NCBI RefSeq assembly: GCF_004522175.1
Contig: NZ_SDEB01000005.1
Location: forward strand, 154,675-218,674
Reading direction: 5' to 3'
From: Paracoccus ravus
Lineage (GTDB): Bacteria; Pseudomonadota; Alphaproteobacteria; Rhodobacterales; Rhodobacteraceae
Length of the DNA: 64,000 nucleotides
Part shown: piece by piece, positions 7,230 through 15,015 of the stretch
Position numbering within the stretch: the first letter of the stretch is position 1
Layout of the letters: every line of letters starts with the position of its first letter
Position numbers and translations under genes: made by a program
The notes under the pieces: generated by a model
Told to the model about the DNA's origin: nothing
Databases searched by the model: none
Seen by the model: the letters and a program-made list of their open reading frames with translations, nothing else

Positions 7230-8246
7230 ATGACGAAACCGTTCGGCCTTTCGCGCCGGAGCCTGCTGGCTGCCGGTGGCGCGGCGCTTCTGGCGACACC
7301 GTTCCTTGGCAAGGCCGCGCGCGCGGCGACTGTGCTGCGCTATGGCCATATGCATACGCCGAATTCCATCGCGGGGGCTCAGGCCGAATGGTTCGCCAAG
7401 GCCGTGGCTGAAAAGACCGGCGGCGAACTTGCCATCGAGATTTTCCCGAACTCGCAACTGGGCAAGCTGCAGGAACTGGCCGAGGCGGTCTCGACCGGGT
7501 CCATCGCCTTTTCGCATAACACGGCGGGCGCGATCGGCTCGCTGCACGCGCCTTTCGCGGCCTTCGACACCCCCTATCTGTATCGCGACGTGGATCACCT
7601 GATGCAGGTGATGGATGCGAAAAGCCCCGTCATGGCCGAACTCAATCAGGGCCTGATCGAGGCTTCGGGCACGCGCGCGCTTTACGCCTTTTACTTCGGC
7701 ACCCGCAACCTGACCGCCGACCGCGAGGTCAAGAGCCCTGCCGACCTGTCCGGCGTCAAGATCCGCTCGATCCCCTTCCCGATCTACATGGCGACCGTAG
7801 AGGGCCTGGGCGCTGTCCCGGTTCCGGTCGATTGGTCCGAGGTTCCGACCGCGCTTGCGACCGGCGTCGTCAATGGGCAGGAAAACCCGATGAACGTGCT
7901 GGTTTCGGCCAAGCTCTACGAGGTGCAAAGCCATCTCATGCTGACCGGCCATATCGCCGCCGCGCAGGTGGTGATGATGAATGACGATGTCTGGAACGGC
8001 TTCTCGGATGCCCAGAAAGAGGCCGTCTCGGCCGCGGCCGAGGAAACCCGCGCCCGCGCCTCCGAGGAAATGCTCAAGGCCGAAGCGACCGACCTGCAGG
8101 CGCTGCGCGACAAGGGCATGAAGGTCATCGACGAGGCCGCAGGTCTGGATCTGGCCGCATTCCGCGACAGCGTGAAGACCCGCGTCTCGAAGGAATTCGA
8201 CGCGCAATGGGGCGAGCTTTACGGCAAGATCGCCGCGGTCGCCTGA
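7230..8246 (+). CDS. dctP: TRAP transporter substrate-binding protein DctP (system 1)
   Basis: A periplasmic solute receptor of 338 residues with a Tat-like signal (LSRRSLLAAGGAALLATP). The DctP fold is recognisable in YGHMHTPNSIAG, SNTAG-like SHNTAGAIGSL and the SGVKIRSIPFP segment. Its Arg is the conserved residue that pairs with a substrate carboxylate in TRAP receptors. The downstream GVVNGQENP motif is also typical. It is the first gene of a tightly packed operon (TGATG overlap with dctQ) that ends with a RuBisCO-like protein and a sugar-acid kinase. That context suggests an acidic sugar or a branched sugar acid as ligand. A GGGAGGAG ribosome site precedes the ATG. Confidence 0.9.
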   Translation: MTKPFGLSRRSLLAAGGAALLATPFLGKAARAATVLRYGHMHTPNSIAGAQAEWFAKAVAEKTGGELAIEIFPNSQLGKLQELAEAVSTGSIAFSHNTAGAIGSLHAPFAAFDTPYLYRDVDHLMQVMDAKSPVMAELNQGLIEASGTRALYAFYFGTRNLTADREVKSPADLSGVKIRSIPFPIYMATVEGLGAVPVPVDWSEVPTALATGVVNGQENPMNVLVSAKLYEVQSHLMLTGHIAAAQVVMMNDDVWNGFSDAQKEAVSAAAEETRARASEEMLKAEATDLQALRDKGMKVIDEAAGLDLAAFRDSVKTRVSKEFDAQWGELYGKIAAVA

Positions 8247-8761
8247 TGCCGGAAGCCTCGGCAGCATATCTCGCAGCGCCCGCCCCTCCGCGGGCGCTGG
8301 ACCTCTTGACGCGGGGGCTTCTGGGCATTTCGACCGGGCTCATGCTGCTGATCATCGCCCTGATCGTGGCGCAGGTGGCGGCCCGCAATATCTGGAATAT
8401 CGGCTTGCCCCGTGCCGAGGAAATCTCGCGCTTTTCGGGCGTGCTGGCGGTTTATTTCACCGCCCCGCTGCTGGCGCTGCGCGGCCAGCATGTCGCGGTC
8501 GATGTCTTCACGAGCGCCCTGCCGCGACTGCCGAAGCTCGTCTGTTTCATTCTGGCGGAACTGTCGATCCTCGCCTTTTCGGCGCTCACGCTCTGGGGCG
8601 GCTGGCTTTATCTGAAGCGCGCGTGGAAGTTCAAGACGCCCGCGCTTGGCATCCAGAACATCTGGCTCTTCGGTCCGGTGATGCTGTGTTTCCTCCTGCT
8701 GATCGTGATTGCGCTTTGGCGGATCAGCGCCGTGCTGCGGGCTGAAAGGGCCATGAAATGA
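8246..8761 (+). CDS. dctQ: TRAP transporter small permease DctQ (system 1)
   Basis: A membrane protein of 171 residues with four predicted helices (GLMLLIIALIVAQV, FTAPLLALRG, ILAELSILAFSAL, MLCFLLLIVIALW). This is the layout of the small TRAP subunit that joins the large permease to the binding protein. It contains the family's RAEEISRFSGVLAVY segment. The ATG overlaps the dctP stop, and its end overlaps dctM, so the three subunits are translationally coupled. Confidence 0.88.
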   Translation: MPEASAAYLAAPAPPRALDLLTRGLLGISTGLMLLIIALIVAQVAARNIWNIGLPRAEEISRFSGVLAVYFTAPLLALRGQHVAVDVFTSALPRLPKLVCFILAELSILAFSALTLWGGWLYLKRAWKFKTPALGIQNIWLFGPVMLCFLLLIVIALWRISAVLRAERAMK

Positions 8762-10035
8762 CCCTGACACTGCTACTGGCCTTTGGGCTTTTTCTGCTCA
8801 TCGGGGCACCGATTGCCGTCGCCCTTGGCCTGTCCTCGGCGGTGACCATCTTGGCGCATGGCCTGCCCGCGACGGTTCTGCTGCAACGCGCCGTGAACTC
8901 CATCGACAGCTCGCCCCTGCTGGCCGTGCCGATGTTCATCATGGCCGCCGCGCTTCTTAGCGCGACCGGCGTCACGACCTATATGTTCGATCTTGTCCGC
9001 ATGGTCGTCGGGCGGGTGCGCGGCGGCATGGCGCATGTGAACATCCTGCTGTCGCTGGTCTTCGCCGGCATGTCCGGCGCGGCCTTGGCCGATATCGGCG
9101 CGCTTGGCGGGATGCAGGTCCGCGAGATGGAGAAGCAGGGCTATACCCGCCGCTTCGCCGCCGGTCTGACCATCGCCTCGGCCACGATCGGCCCGATCTT
9201 TCCGCCCTCGATCCCGCTGATCATCTTTGCCGCGGCGGCCGAGGTCTCTCCGGTCAAGCTGCTCTTGGCGGGGATCGTGCCCGCCCTCATTCTGACCGGG
9301 ATGCTGATGTTCTATATCGCGCTGGTCGCCAAGCGCCAGAACCTGCCCCGCGACGATGTCTCGCCCAGCCTTCCGGCCTTTCTGCGGCTATCGGTGATCT
9401 CGCTTCCGGCGCTGATGACGCCCGTCCTGCTGATCGGAGGACTGCTCTCGGGCTATTTCGGCCCGACCGAGGCGGCGGGCATCACGGTCGCCTATGCCAT
9501 CCTGATCGGGGTGCTGGTCTATCGCACGCTGACGCTGAAAACCCTGATCGACTCGGCGCGGGATACCGTGCTTGCCACCGCGAATATCCTCTTCGTCGTG
9601 GCGGCGGCGGCGATCTTTGCCTGGGTCCTGACCATGGATCAGGTGCCGATGAAGGCCAGCGCATGGCTTCTGGGCATCTCGGACAATCCGCTGGTCCTGC
9701 TGCTGATCCTGAATGTCGTGCTGCTGGTGGCGGGGATGTTCCTCGAATCCATCGCGGCGATCCTGATCATCGCGCCGATCGTCACCCCGGCCCTCATTCA
9801 AGCTGGTGCCCCGCCCGAGCAGATCGGCGTGGTCATGGTCCTGAACCTGATGATCGGGCTTCTGACCCCGCCCGTGGGGATGAGCCTCTACATGATGTCG
9901 ATCACCGTGAAGATGCCCTTTGCCGAGGTGGTGCGCGGCGTCGCTCCCTTCTTCGTTCCGCTTTTCCTGGCGCTGGCGCTGGTCACGTTCTTCCCGGGCC
10001 TGACCGCATGGCTGCCCACCTATCTGATGGAGTAA
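8758..10035 (+). CDS. dctM: TRAP transporter large permease DctM (system 1)
   Basis: The 425-residue ion-coupled transport subunit with about 12 membrane helices. Typical DctM blocks are visible: IGAPIAVALG near the N-terminus, VPMFIMAAALLSATG, FAGMSGAALADIGALG, SATIGPIFPPSIPLIIFAA and NLMIGLLTPPVGMSLY. It starts in an ATGA overlap with dctQ. The next gene (VOC protein) begins 4 bases after its stop, so import and metabolism are encoded on one transcript. Confidence 0.92.
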   Translation: MTLTLLLAFGLFLLIGAPIAVALGLSSAVTILAHGLPATVLLQRAVNSIDSSPLLAVPMFIMAAALLSATGVTTYMFDLVRMVVGRVRGGMAHVNILLSLVFAGMSGAALADIGALGGMQVREMEKQGYTRRFAAGLTIASATIGPIFPPSIPLIIFAAAAEVSPVKLLLAGIVPALILTGMLMFYIALVAKRQNLPRDDVSPSLPAFLRLSVISLPALMTPVLLIGGLLSGYFGPTEAAGITVAYAILIGVLVYRTLTLKTLIDSARDTVLATANILFVVAAAAIFAWVLTMDQVPMKASAWLLGISDNPLVLLLILNVVLLVAGMFLESIAAILIIAPIVTPALIQAGAPPEQIGVVMVLNLMIGLLTPPVGMSLYMMSITVKMPFAEVVRGVAPFFVPLFLALALVTFFPGLTAWLPTYLME

Positions 10036-10039
10036 TCCG

Positions 10040-10579
10040 ATGAGCCGCTTTCTTGGCCCGATCCGCCAACTTGGCTATGTCGTCCCCGATATCGAAGAGG
10101 CCATGGCCCATTGGTCGGGCGTGATGGGCGTCGGCCCCTTTTTCTACAACCCCCGCGTCCCGATCGAGGACTACACCTTCGAGGGCCAGCGCTATGAGCC
10201 GCATAACTCGGTCGCGCTGGCCAATGCGGGCTATATTCAGGTCGAACTGATCCAGTGCCGCAATGCCGTCCCCTCCTGCTACAAGGAATTCACCGACGCC
10301 GGGAATTGGGGCCTGCAGCACACCGCCTATTGGACCGAGGATTATGACCGCGACCTTGCCCGCATGGAGGCCGAGGGTTTCCGCGTGAAGATGTCGGGCC
10401 AAGTCGGCGCGGCGGGGCGCTTCGCCTATTTCGACCGCGAGACCCATCCCGGCACCTGCATCGAGCTTTCCGAGGTCAAAGGCCCGAAAGGCCGCATGTT
10501 CGACCTGATCCGGGCCGCCTCCGAAGGCTGGGACGGCTCGGACCCCGTGCGCCCCTTCCCCGACCTGTCAAAGATCTGA
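10040..10579 (+). CDS. VOC-family (glyoxalase/epimerase-like) enzyme
   Basis: A protein of 179 residues with the paired beta-alpha-beta-beta-beta modules of the vicinal oxygen chelate superfamily. It most resembles methylmalonyl-CoA-epimerase-like or glyoxalase-like members. Likely metal ligands are E69 (YIQVEL), H94 (GLQHTAYW) and E142 (CIELSEV). The usual first ligand, a His on strand 1, is Gln (Q10 in IRQLGYVV). It sits between the TRAP permease and the RuBisCO-like protein, so it probably isomerises, epimerises or opens an intermediate of that pathway. The reaction is unknown. Confidence 0.75.
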   Translation: MSRFLGPIRQLGYVVPDIEEAMAHWSGVMGVGPFFYNPRVPIEDYTFEGQRYEPHNSVALANAGYIQVELIQCRNAVPSCYKEFTDAGNWGLQHTAYWTEDYDRDLARMEAEGFRVKMSGQVGAAGRFAYFDRETHPGTCIELSEVKGPKGRMFDLIRAASEGWDGSDPVRPFPDLSKI

Positions 10580-10583
10580 GCCG

Positions 10584-11840
10584 ATGATCCGCGCTACATA
10601 TACCGTCGAGACCCCCTGCCCGATCGCCGAGGTCGCCGCCATGATGGCGGGCGAGCAAAGCGCCGGAACCTTTGTCCGGGTCGAGGGTGAGACGGACGAG
10701 TTGCGCGCGCGCTTCGGTGCCCGCGTGATCTCGACCGAGCAGATCGGAGAATCCGCCACGCCCTCGCTGCGTTCCGCATGGGCCGAACGGCGCGGGTTGA
10801 CCGGCGCTCGCGGCATCTACCGCGTCGTGATCGACTACCCCGAGGACAATGTGGGCGTGAACCTGCCCACCTTGGCCTCGGTCGTAGCGGGGAACCTCTA
10901 CGATCTGGGCGAGGTCACCGGGCTGAAGCTCATGGATGTCGCGGTGACGCCGGAATACCGTGCCCGCTATGACCTGCCCGCCATGGGGATCGCGGGGACG
11001 CGCGCATCGGTCGGCGTGCAGGGCCGTCCCATGTTCGGCACGATCATAAAGCCGAATATCGGTCTTTCGCCCGAGGAAATCGCGGATCTGGTCGAGCGTC
11101 TTTGCGTCGCGGGCGCGGATTTCATCAAGGATGACGAGATCGCCGGAACCCATCCCCATGCCCCGGTCGATGCCCGTATCCGCGCGGTGATGGACCGGGT
11201 CCGGCGGCATCGCGACCGCACCGGCAAGCTGGTCATGGTCGCCTTCAACATCACAGATGAGACCGACGCCATGCGCCGCCATGCCGATCTGCTGGCCGAG
11301 CAGGACGGCACATGCGCCATGGTCTCGCTGAACTGGGTCGGTATGGCGGCGGTGCAAACGCTGCGGCGGCACACGCCGCTTGCCATCCATGGCCATCGCA
11401 ATGGCTATGGCGGCATGGGGCGGCATCCCTTGCTTGGGTTGGGGGTGCGGGCCTATCAGCTGCTCTACCGTCTGGCCGGGATCGACCACATGCATGTGCA
11501 TGGCATGGGCGGGAAATTCTCGGATCTCGACGAGGACGTGACCGACGCGGCACGCCATTGCCTTGAACAGATGGGACCGGGGGATGACCGGGTGATGCCG
11601 ATCTTTTCCTCGGGGCAATGGGCGGGAACGCTGCCCCATACGCTGGAGCGGATCGGCTCGGACGACCTGATGTTCCTCTGCGGCGGTGGCATCATGGCCC
11701 ATCCGGGCGGTCCCGCTGCGGGGCTCGAGAGCCTGCGGCACGCCCATGAAGCGGTCCGCGAAGGCCTTTCGCTCGAGGCTGCTGCCCAGACCCGCCCCGC
11801 GCTTGCCGCCGCCCTGACGACCTTCGGCAGAAAGGGCTAG
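10584..11840 (+). CDS. RuBisCO-like protein (form IV), possible sugar-acid phosphate decarboxylase
   Basis: A protein of 418 residues with the full RuBisCO large-subunit fold. Aligned by eye with true RuBisCO: K156 (TIIKPNIG) matches K175, K182-D184-E185 (FIKDDE) match the carbamylated Lys and metal ligands K201/D203/E204, H271-R272 match H294-R295, and H304 with K311 (loop 6) match H327/K334. The second Lys of the KPK motif is Asn (N158), so it is not a CO2-fixing enzyme. It overlaps closely with a DUF1537 kinase gene. That pair is known from apiose-type catabolism, where OiaK phosphorylates 3-oxo-isoapionate and an RLP (OiaX/OiaT) cleaves or decarboxylates it. The exact substrate here is inference. 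Confidence 0.8.
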   Translation: MIRATYTVETPCPIAEVAAMMAGEQSAGTFVRVEGETDELRARFGARVISTEQIGESATPSLRSAWAERRGLTGARGIYRVVIDYPEDNVGVNLPTLASVVAGNLYDLGEVTGLKLMDVAVTPEYRARYDLPAMGIAGTRASVGVQGRPMFGTIIKPNIGLSPEEIADLVERLCVAGADFIKDDEIAGTHPHAPVDARIRAVMDRVRRHRDRTGKLVMVAFNITDETDAMRRHADLLAEQDGTCAMVSLNWVGMAAVQTLRRHTPLAIHGHRNGYGGMGRHPLLGLGVRAYQLLYRLAGIDHMHVHGMGGKFSDLDEDVTDAARHCLEQMGPGDDRVMPIFSSGQWAGTLPHTLERIGSDDLMFLCGGGIMAHPGGPAAGLESLRHAHEAVREGLSLEAAAQTRPALAAALTTFGRKG

Positions 11841-11843
11841 GCC

Positions 11844-13052
11844 TTGGCCTATATTTTTGTCGCCGACGATTTTACCGGCGCATCCGACACGCTCGCGACC
11901 CTCTCGCGCGCCGGCGTGCGGGCGCGGCTCTTTCGCAACCTGCCCGGACCGGCAGATCTGGAAGGGCTCGAGGCATGGGGCATCGCTACGGCCGCCCGCT
12001 CGATTGGCCGCCACGAGATCGCGCGGCTGGCTGCAGAGATCGGGGCGGGTCTCGCGCCGCATGCGCCGGATTTCCTGCATCTCAAGGTCTGCTCGACCTT
12101 CGACAGCAGCCCTGAGATCGGCAATATCGCGGCCCTCGCCCAAGGGCTGGCGGACGCCTTGGGAATAGCCGACCTCGCGGTGATCGGGGGACAGCCGTCG
12201 CTTGGCCGCCATGCTGTCTTTGGCACCCTTTTTGCGCGCGGACCCGACGGACGGGTGCATCGCATCGACCGCCATCCGGTCATGTCGGCCCATCCCGTTA
12301 CGCCGATGCACGAGGCCGACCTGATCCGCCATCTTGGCGCGCTTGGCCTGAACGGCTTGCACCATGTCGGGCGCGGCTGTCACGGGGGCGCATTTCCAAG
12401 GTTCTACGACGCTCTCGATCAGGCCGACATCGCCTTCATCGGCAAGGACCTGCGCGTGGCGGGCGATCGCCTGCTGGTGATGGGCGCATCCTCGGTCGCC
12501 GAGGCGTGGCTTGCAGGACGCCCGGCCCGCGCCGAATCCGTGCCGCCGCCGCGCCCCTCGACGGGGCCGGTCTTTGCCTTCGCCGGCTCGCGTTCCTCGC
12601 TGACCACCACGCAGATCGCGGCCGCCTCGGGCCTGTCATGCCTGCCACTCAATCCCGCGGATCTGATGGCCGAGGCCGAGGCCTTCCATGCCGCAATCGC
12701 CTGGTCGAAGGAACGGCTCGATCGCGGACAGGATTGCATCGTCTACCTGACCGCTGAAATGGCGAGTGCCGCCCCGCCAGCCGAGATCGCCCGGATGAGT
12801 GCGGAATTTGTCGCGCAGGTGATCGACACAGCCCGGATCGGCGGGCTGGTCATCGCAGGCGGCGACACATCAAGCGCCATCGTGAACAGGCTTGCGCCCT
12901 GCTGGCTCGACCATGCCGGAGACATCTGCCCGGGGGTTCCTATCCTTCATGCAGGTTTCGAAGGGAGGGGCCTTTTGCTGGCGCTAAAGGGCGGGCAGAT
13001 GGGCGACGCGCGTTTCTTTGACCGGGCCGCAGCGGAAATTCACGGCCACTGA
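11844..13052 (+). CDS. DUF1537 four-carbon-acid-sugar kinase family protein (OiaK-like)
   Basis: About 402 residues. The N-terminal domain starts with the family motif VADDFTGASDTLATLSRAG; the C-terminal nucleotide-binding domain has GLVIAGGDTSSAIVNRL and ALKGGQMGD near the end. DUF1537 proteins phosphorylate 3-oxo-tetronate (OtnK), D-threonate (DtnK) or 3-oxo-isoapionate (OiaK). Partnership with a RuBisCO-like protein, 3 bases upstream, favours an OiaK-like role over the aldolase- or dehydrogenase-linked tetronate pathways. The start codon appears to be TTG (11844); no ATG fits near it. The C-terminus is followed by a non-coding gap. Confidence 0.8.
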   Translation: MAYIFVADDFTGASDTLATLSRAGVRARLFRNLPGPADLEGLEAWGIATAARSIGRHEIARLAAEIGAGLAPHAPDFLHLKVCSTFDSSPEIGNIAALAQGLADALGIADLAVIGGQPSLGRHAVFGTLFARGPDGRVHRIDRHPVMSAHPVTPMHEADLIRHLGALGLNGLHHVGRGCHGGAFPRFYDALDQADIAFIGKDLRVAGDRLLVMGASSVAEAWLAGRPARAESVPPPRPSTGPVFAFAGSRSSLTTTQIAAASGLSCLPLNPADLMAEAEAFHAAIAWSKERLDRGQDCIVYLTAEMASAAPPAEIARMSAEFVAQVIDTARIGGLVIAGGDTSSAIVNRLAPCWLDHAGDICPGVPILHAGFEGRGLLLALKGGQMGDARFFDRAAAEIHGH

Positions 13053-13404
13053 TTCGGACGCGATCCAAGGGTCATCTCAGTTGGCCGACTTCCTTGCAAA
13101 TCAGATCATACCTGCATCGAACCCGACCGATAGCGGGCCTCGCTTTGGCAGCATTACATTCTAGTGTGGCCAACTCGTCGCGCACTTTCGGTGGATTGAA
13201 CCCAGCGTGACAGGGAGGTGCGGGGCTCTGGCGTCAACTGCGCTCTGCTTTGCGGCAACGGTGGTACCTGCGCCGATCTCTGGACCTACTCACGCGGCAA
13301 GACATTCCGCCCGGCGCATTTCGCCGTAAGCATCAAAGGGCTAACACCGGCAACGAGCAAGGGACTGGCCTCGCGGCGGCCCGCCTCGCACATATCACCG
13401 TAAT
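13053..13404. other. non-coding gap between the two TRAP operons
   Basis: About 350 bases with short overlapping frames but no recognisable protein and no ribosome sites. It separates the end of the kinase gene from the operator/promoter of the second TRAP operon. Confidence 0.5.
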
Positions 13405-13436
13405 AATGTCATATGAAATAAAAAATATATGACATT
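13405..13436. promoter_or_regulatory. operator: 10-bp-arm inverted repeat before TRAP operon 2
   Basis: AATGTCATAT (13405-13414) and its exact inverse ATATGACATT (13427-13436) are separated by 12 bases, so the arm centres are two helical turns apart. It lies in a strikingly A/T-rich patch 56 bases before dctP. A related octamer TCATATCA (17495-17502) lies 20 bases upstream of the GntR-family gene at 16774-17475, which suggests that regulator binds both. Confidence 0.6.
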
Positions 13437-13491
13437 TCTGATGAGGCTGATACGCTGCCCATAGGGAGATCTGTTGGAGGGAGGAAGGACG

Positions 13492-14475
13492 ATGCTCAAT
13501 CGTCGCAAGATTCTTGGAACATTGGCTGCGGGCTCGGCCTTGATGGCGCTCGGCGTGCCGGCGCTGGCGCAGGACAAGACTAAGCTTCGGTTTTCCGCGG
13601 TTTTCTCGGAGCAGGATATCCGCGCCGAGATGATGAAAAAACTGGCCGCCGCCATCGGTGATCGGTTCCAGACGGAACTGTATTACGGCGGCACCCTGTT
13701 CAAGCAGACGACCGAGATCATCGCAATCCAGCGTGGAAATCTTGAGATGGGCAATGTCGCGCCGCAGGATATCGCGACGCAGATCCCGGCCTTCTCGATC
13801 CTGACCTCGGCCTATCTGTTCCGGGACGCCGCGCATATGCGCGCCTTTTTCGCGAGCGATGCCGGGGCGGAAATGAAAGCCATGGCCGAGGACCAGCTTG
13901 GCATCCACATCTTGGGGCCGACCTATTTCGGAACGCGTCATGTCGGGTTGAACATCGACAAGGACATCAAGACGCCCGCCGACATGTCGGGAATCCGGCT
14001 GCGCATGCCGGGCGGGGATGCCTGGCAGTTCCTTGGCCAAGCCCTGGGCGCGAACCCCACCCCGATGGCCTATGCCGAGGTTTATACCGGCTTGCAGACC
14101 GGTGCCATCGACGGGCAGGACAACCCCCTGCCCAATGTCGAGAACATGAAGTTCTTTGAGGTCATGAAGCAGATCGTGCTGACCTCGCATCTTGTCGGCT
14201 ATGATCTGCTCGTGATCTCCAAGAAAATCTGGGACGAGATGGATGACGCGCAGCGCGCGGCCTTCCAGAAGGCCGCGGATGAGGCGATCGACTGGAGCCA
14301 GGAACAACACCTCGCGCGGGAAACGGAATTGGCCGCGACCTTCGAAAAGAACGGCCTCAAGATATCGACCCCCGATATCGAGGCGTTCCGCACCCACGCC
14401 CAGAAGATGTATCTTGAGAACGAGATCTCGAAGGAATGGCCCGAGGGCATGCTGGACCGCATCAACGCGATGTAA
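13492..14475 (+). CDS. dctP: TRAP transporter substrate-binding protein DctP (system 2)
   Basis: A periplasmic receptor of 327 residues. The signal peptide (LNRRKILGTLAAGSALMALG) ends near ALAQ. The conserved Arg that contacts a substrate carboxylate is in the MSGIRLRMPGGD segment, and the family motif GAIDGQDNPL follows. A very strong GGAGGGAGGAAGG ribosome site precedes the ATG. It opens the operon dctP-dctQ-dctM-aroQ-like, with a GntR regulator at the far end. It differs clearly in sequence from the DctP at 7230, so the two systems take up different acids. Confidence 0.9.
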   Translation: MLNRRKILGTLAAGSALMALGVPALAQDKTKLRFSAVFSEQDIRAEMMKKLAAAIGDRFQTELYYGGTLFKQTTEIIAIQRGNLEMGNVAPQDIATQIPAFSILTSAYLFRDAAHMRAFFASDAGAEMKAMAEDQLGIHILGPTYFGTRHVGLNIDKDIKTPADMSGIRLRMPGGDAWQFLGQALGANPTPMAYAEVYTGLQTGAIDGQDNPLPNVENMKFFEVMKQIVLTSHLVGYDLLVISKKIWDEMDDAQRAAFQKAADEAIDWSQEQHLARETELAATFEKNGLKISTPDIEAFRTHAQKMYLENEISKEWPEGMLDRINAM

Positions 14476-14532
14476 TCCCTTCGCCGCGCTTGGCATGTCT
14501 CCGGGCGCGGCGACCGTTTCAAGGACATCAAG

Positions 14533-15015
14533 ATGAGCGATCCAGGAAAAATCGGCGGCTGGCTGCACCGCCGGGCCGAGAATGTCGCGGTGCTGATGCT
14601 GGCGGTGATGTTTGGCGCATTCCTTGTCCAGATCGCCTCGCGCTATCTGTTCAACCTGCCCGGCGGCATCGCCAGCGAACTGACCATAACCATGTGGCTC
14701 TGGGTGGTGCTGTGGGGCGCGGCCTTTGTCCTGCGCGAGCGCGACGAGATCCGCTTTGACGTGATCTACAGCGCGGTCGGCCCGCGACCGCGGCGGCTGA
14801 TGACGCTTTGCGCCTCGGCGGTGCTGCTTGTCCTATACGGCTATTCGCTGCCGGCGGTCTGGGACTATGTGACCTTCATGAAGGTCCAGAAATCCTCCTA
14901 TCTGGATATTCGCTATGACTGGCTCTATTCGATCTACATCATTTTCGTGGTGGCCGTGCTGATCCGATATGCCCGGATCTTCATCCGCGCCGTTCTTGGG
15001 AACGTCCCGAAATGA
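14533..15015 (+). CDS. dctQ: TRAP transporter small permease DctQ (system 2)
   Basis: A protein of 160 residues with four membrane helices (VLMLAVMFGAFLVQIASRYLF, MWLWVVLWGAAFVL, LCASAVLLVLYGYSL, YSIYIIFVVAVLIRYA). Between helices 2 and 3 it has the charged RERDEIRFDVIY segment common in DctQ proteins. It lies 57 bases after dctP, and its end overlaps the dctM start (ATGA). Confidence 0.88.
   Translation: MSDPGKIGGWLHRRAENVAVLMLAVMFGAFLVQIASRYLFNLPGGIASELTITMWLWVVLWGAAFVLRERDEIRFDVIYSAVGPRPRRLMTLCASAVLLVLYGYSLPAVWDYVTFMKVQKSSYLDIRYDWLYSIYIIFVVAVLIRYARIFIRAVLGNVPK

Noticed and set aside
10584..11840. True CO2-fixing RuBisCO
   Set aside because: Asn replaces the second Lys of the KPK motif, there is no small subunit or phosphoribulokinase nearby, and the context is catabolic.
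10476..12383. 635-residue open frame on the minus strand across the RLP and kinase genes
   Set aside because: It is the antisense of two strongly supported genes in high-GC DNA, with His/Arg/Gly-rich low-quality sequence and no family motif.
13218..13432. Short frames in the gap between TRAP operons as a small gene or transposase fragment
   Set aside because: No ribosome site, no recognisable family, and two overlapping frames of equal weakness; left as non-coding.
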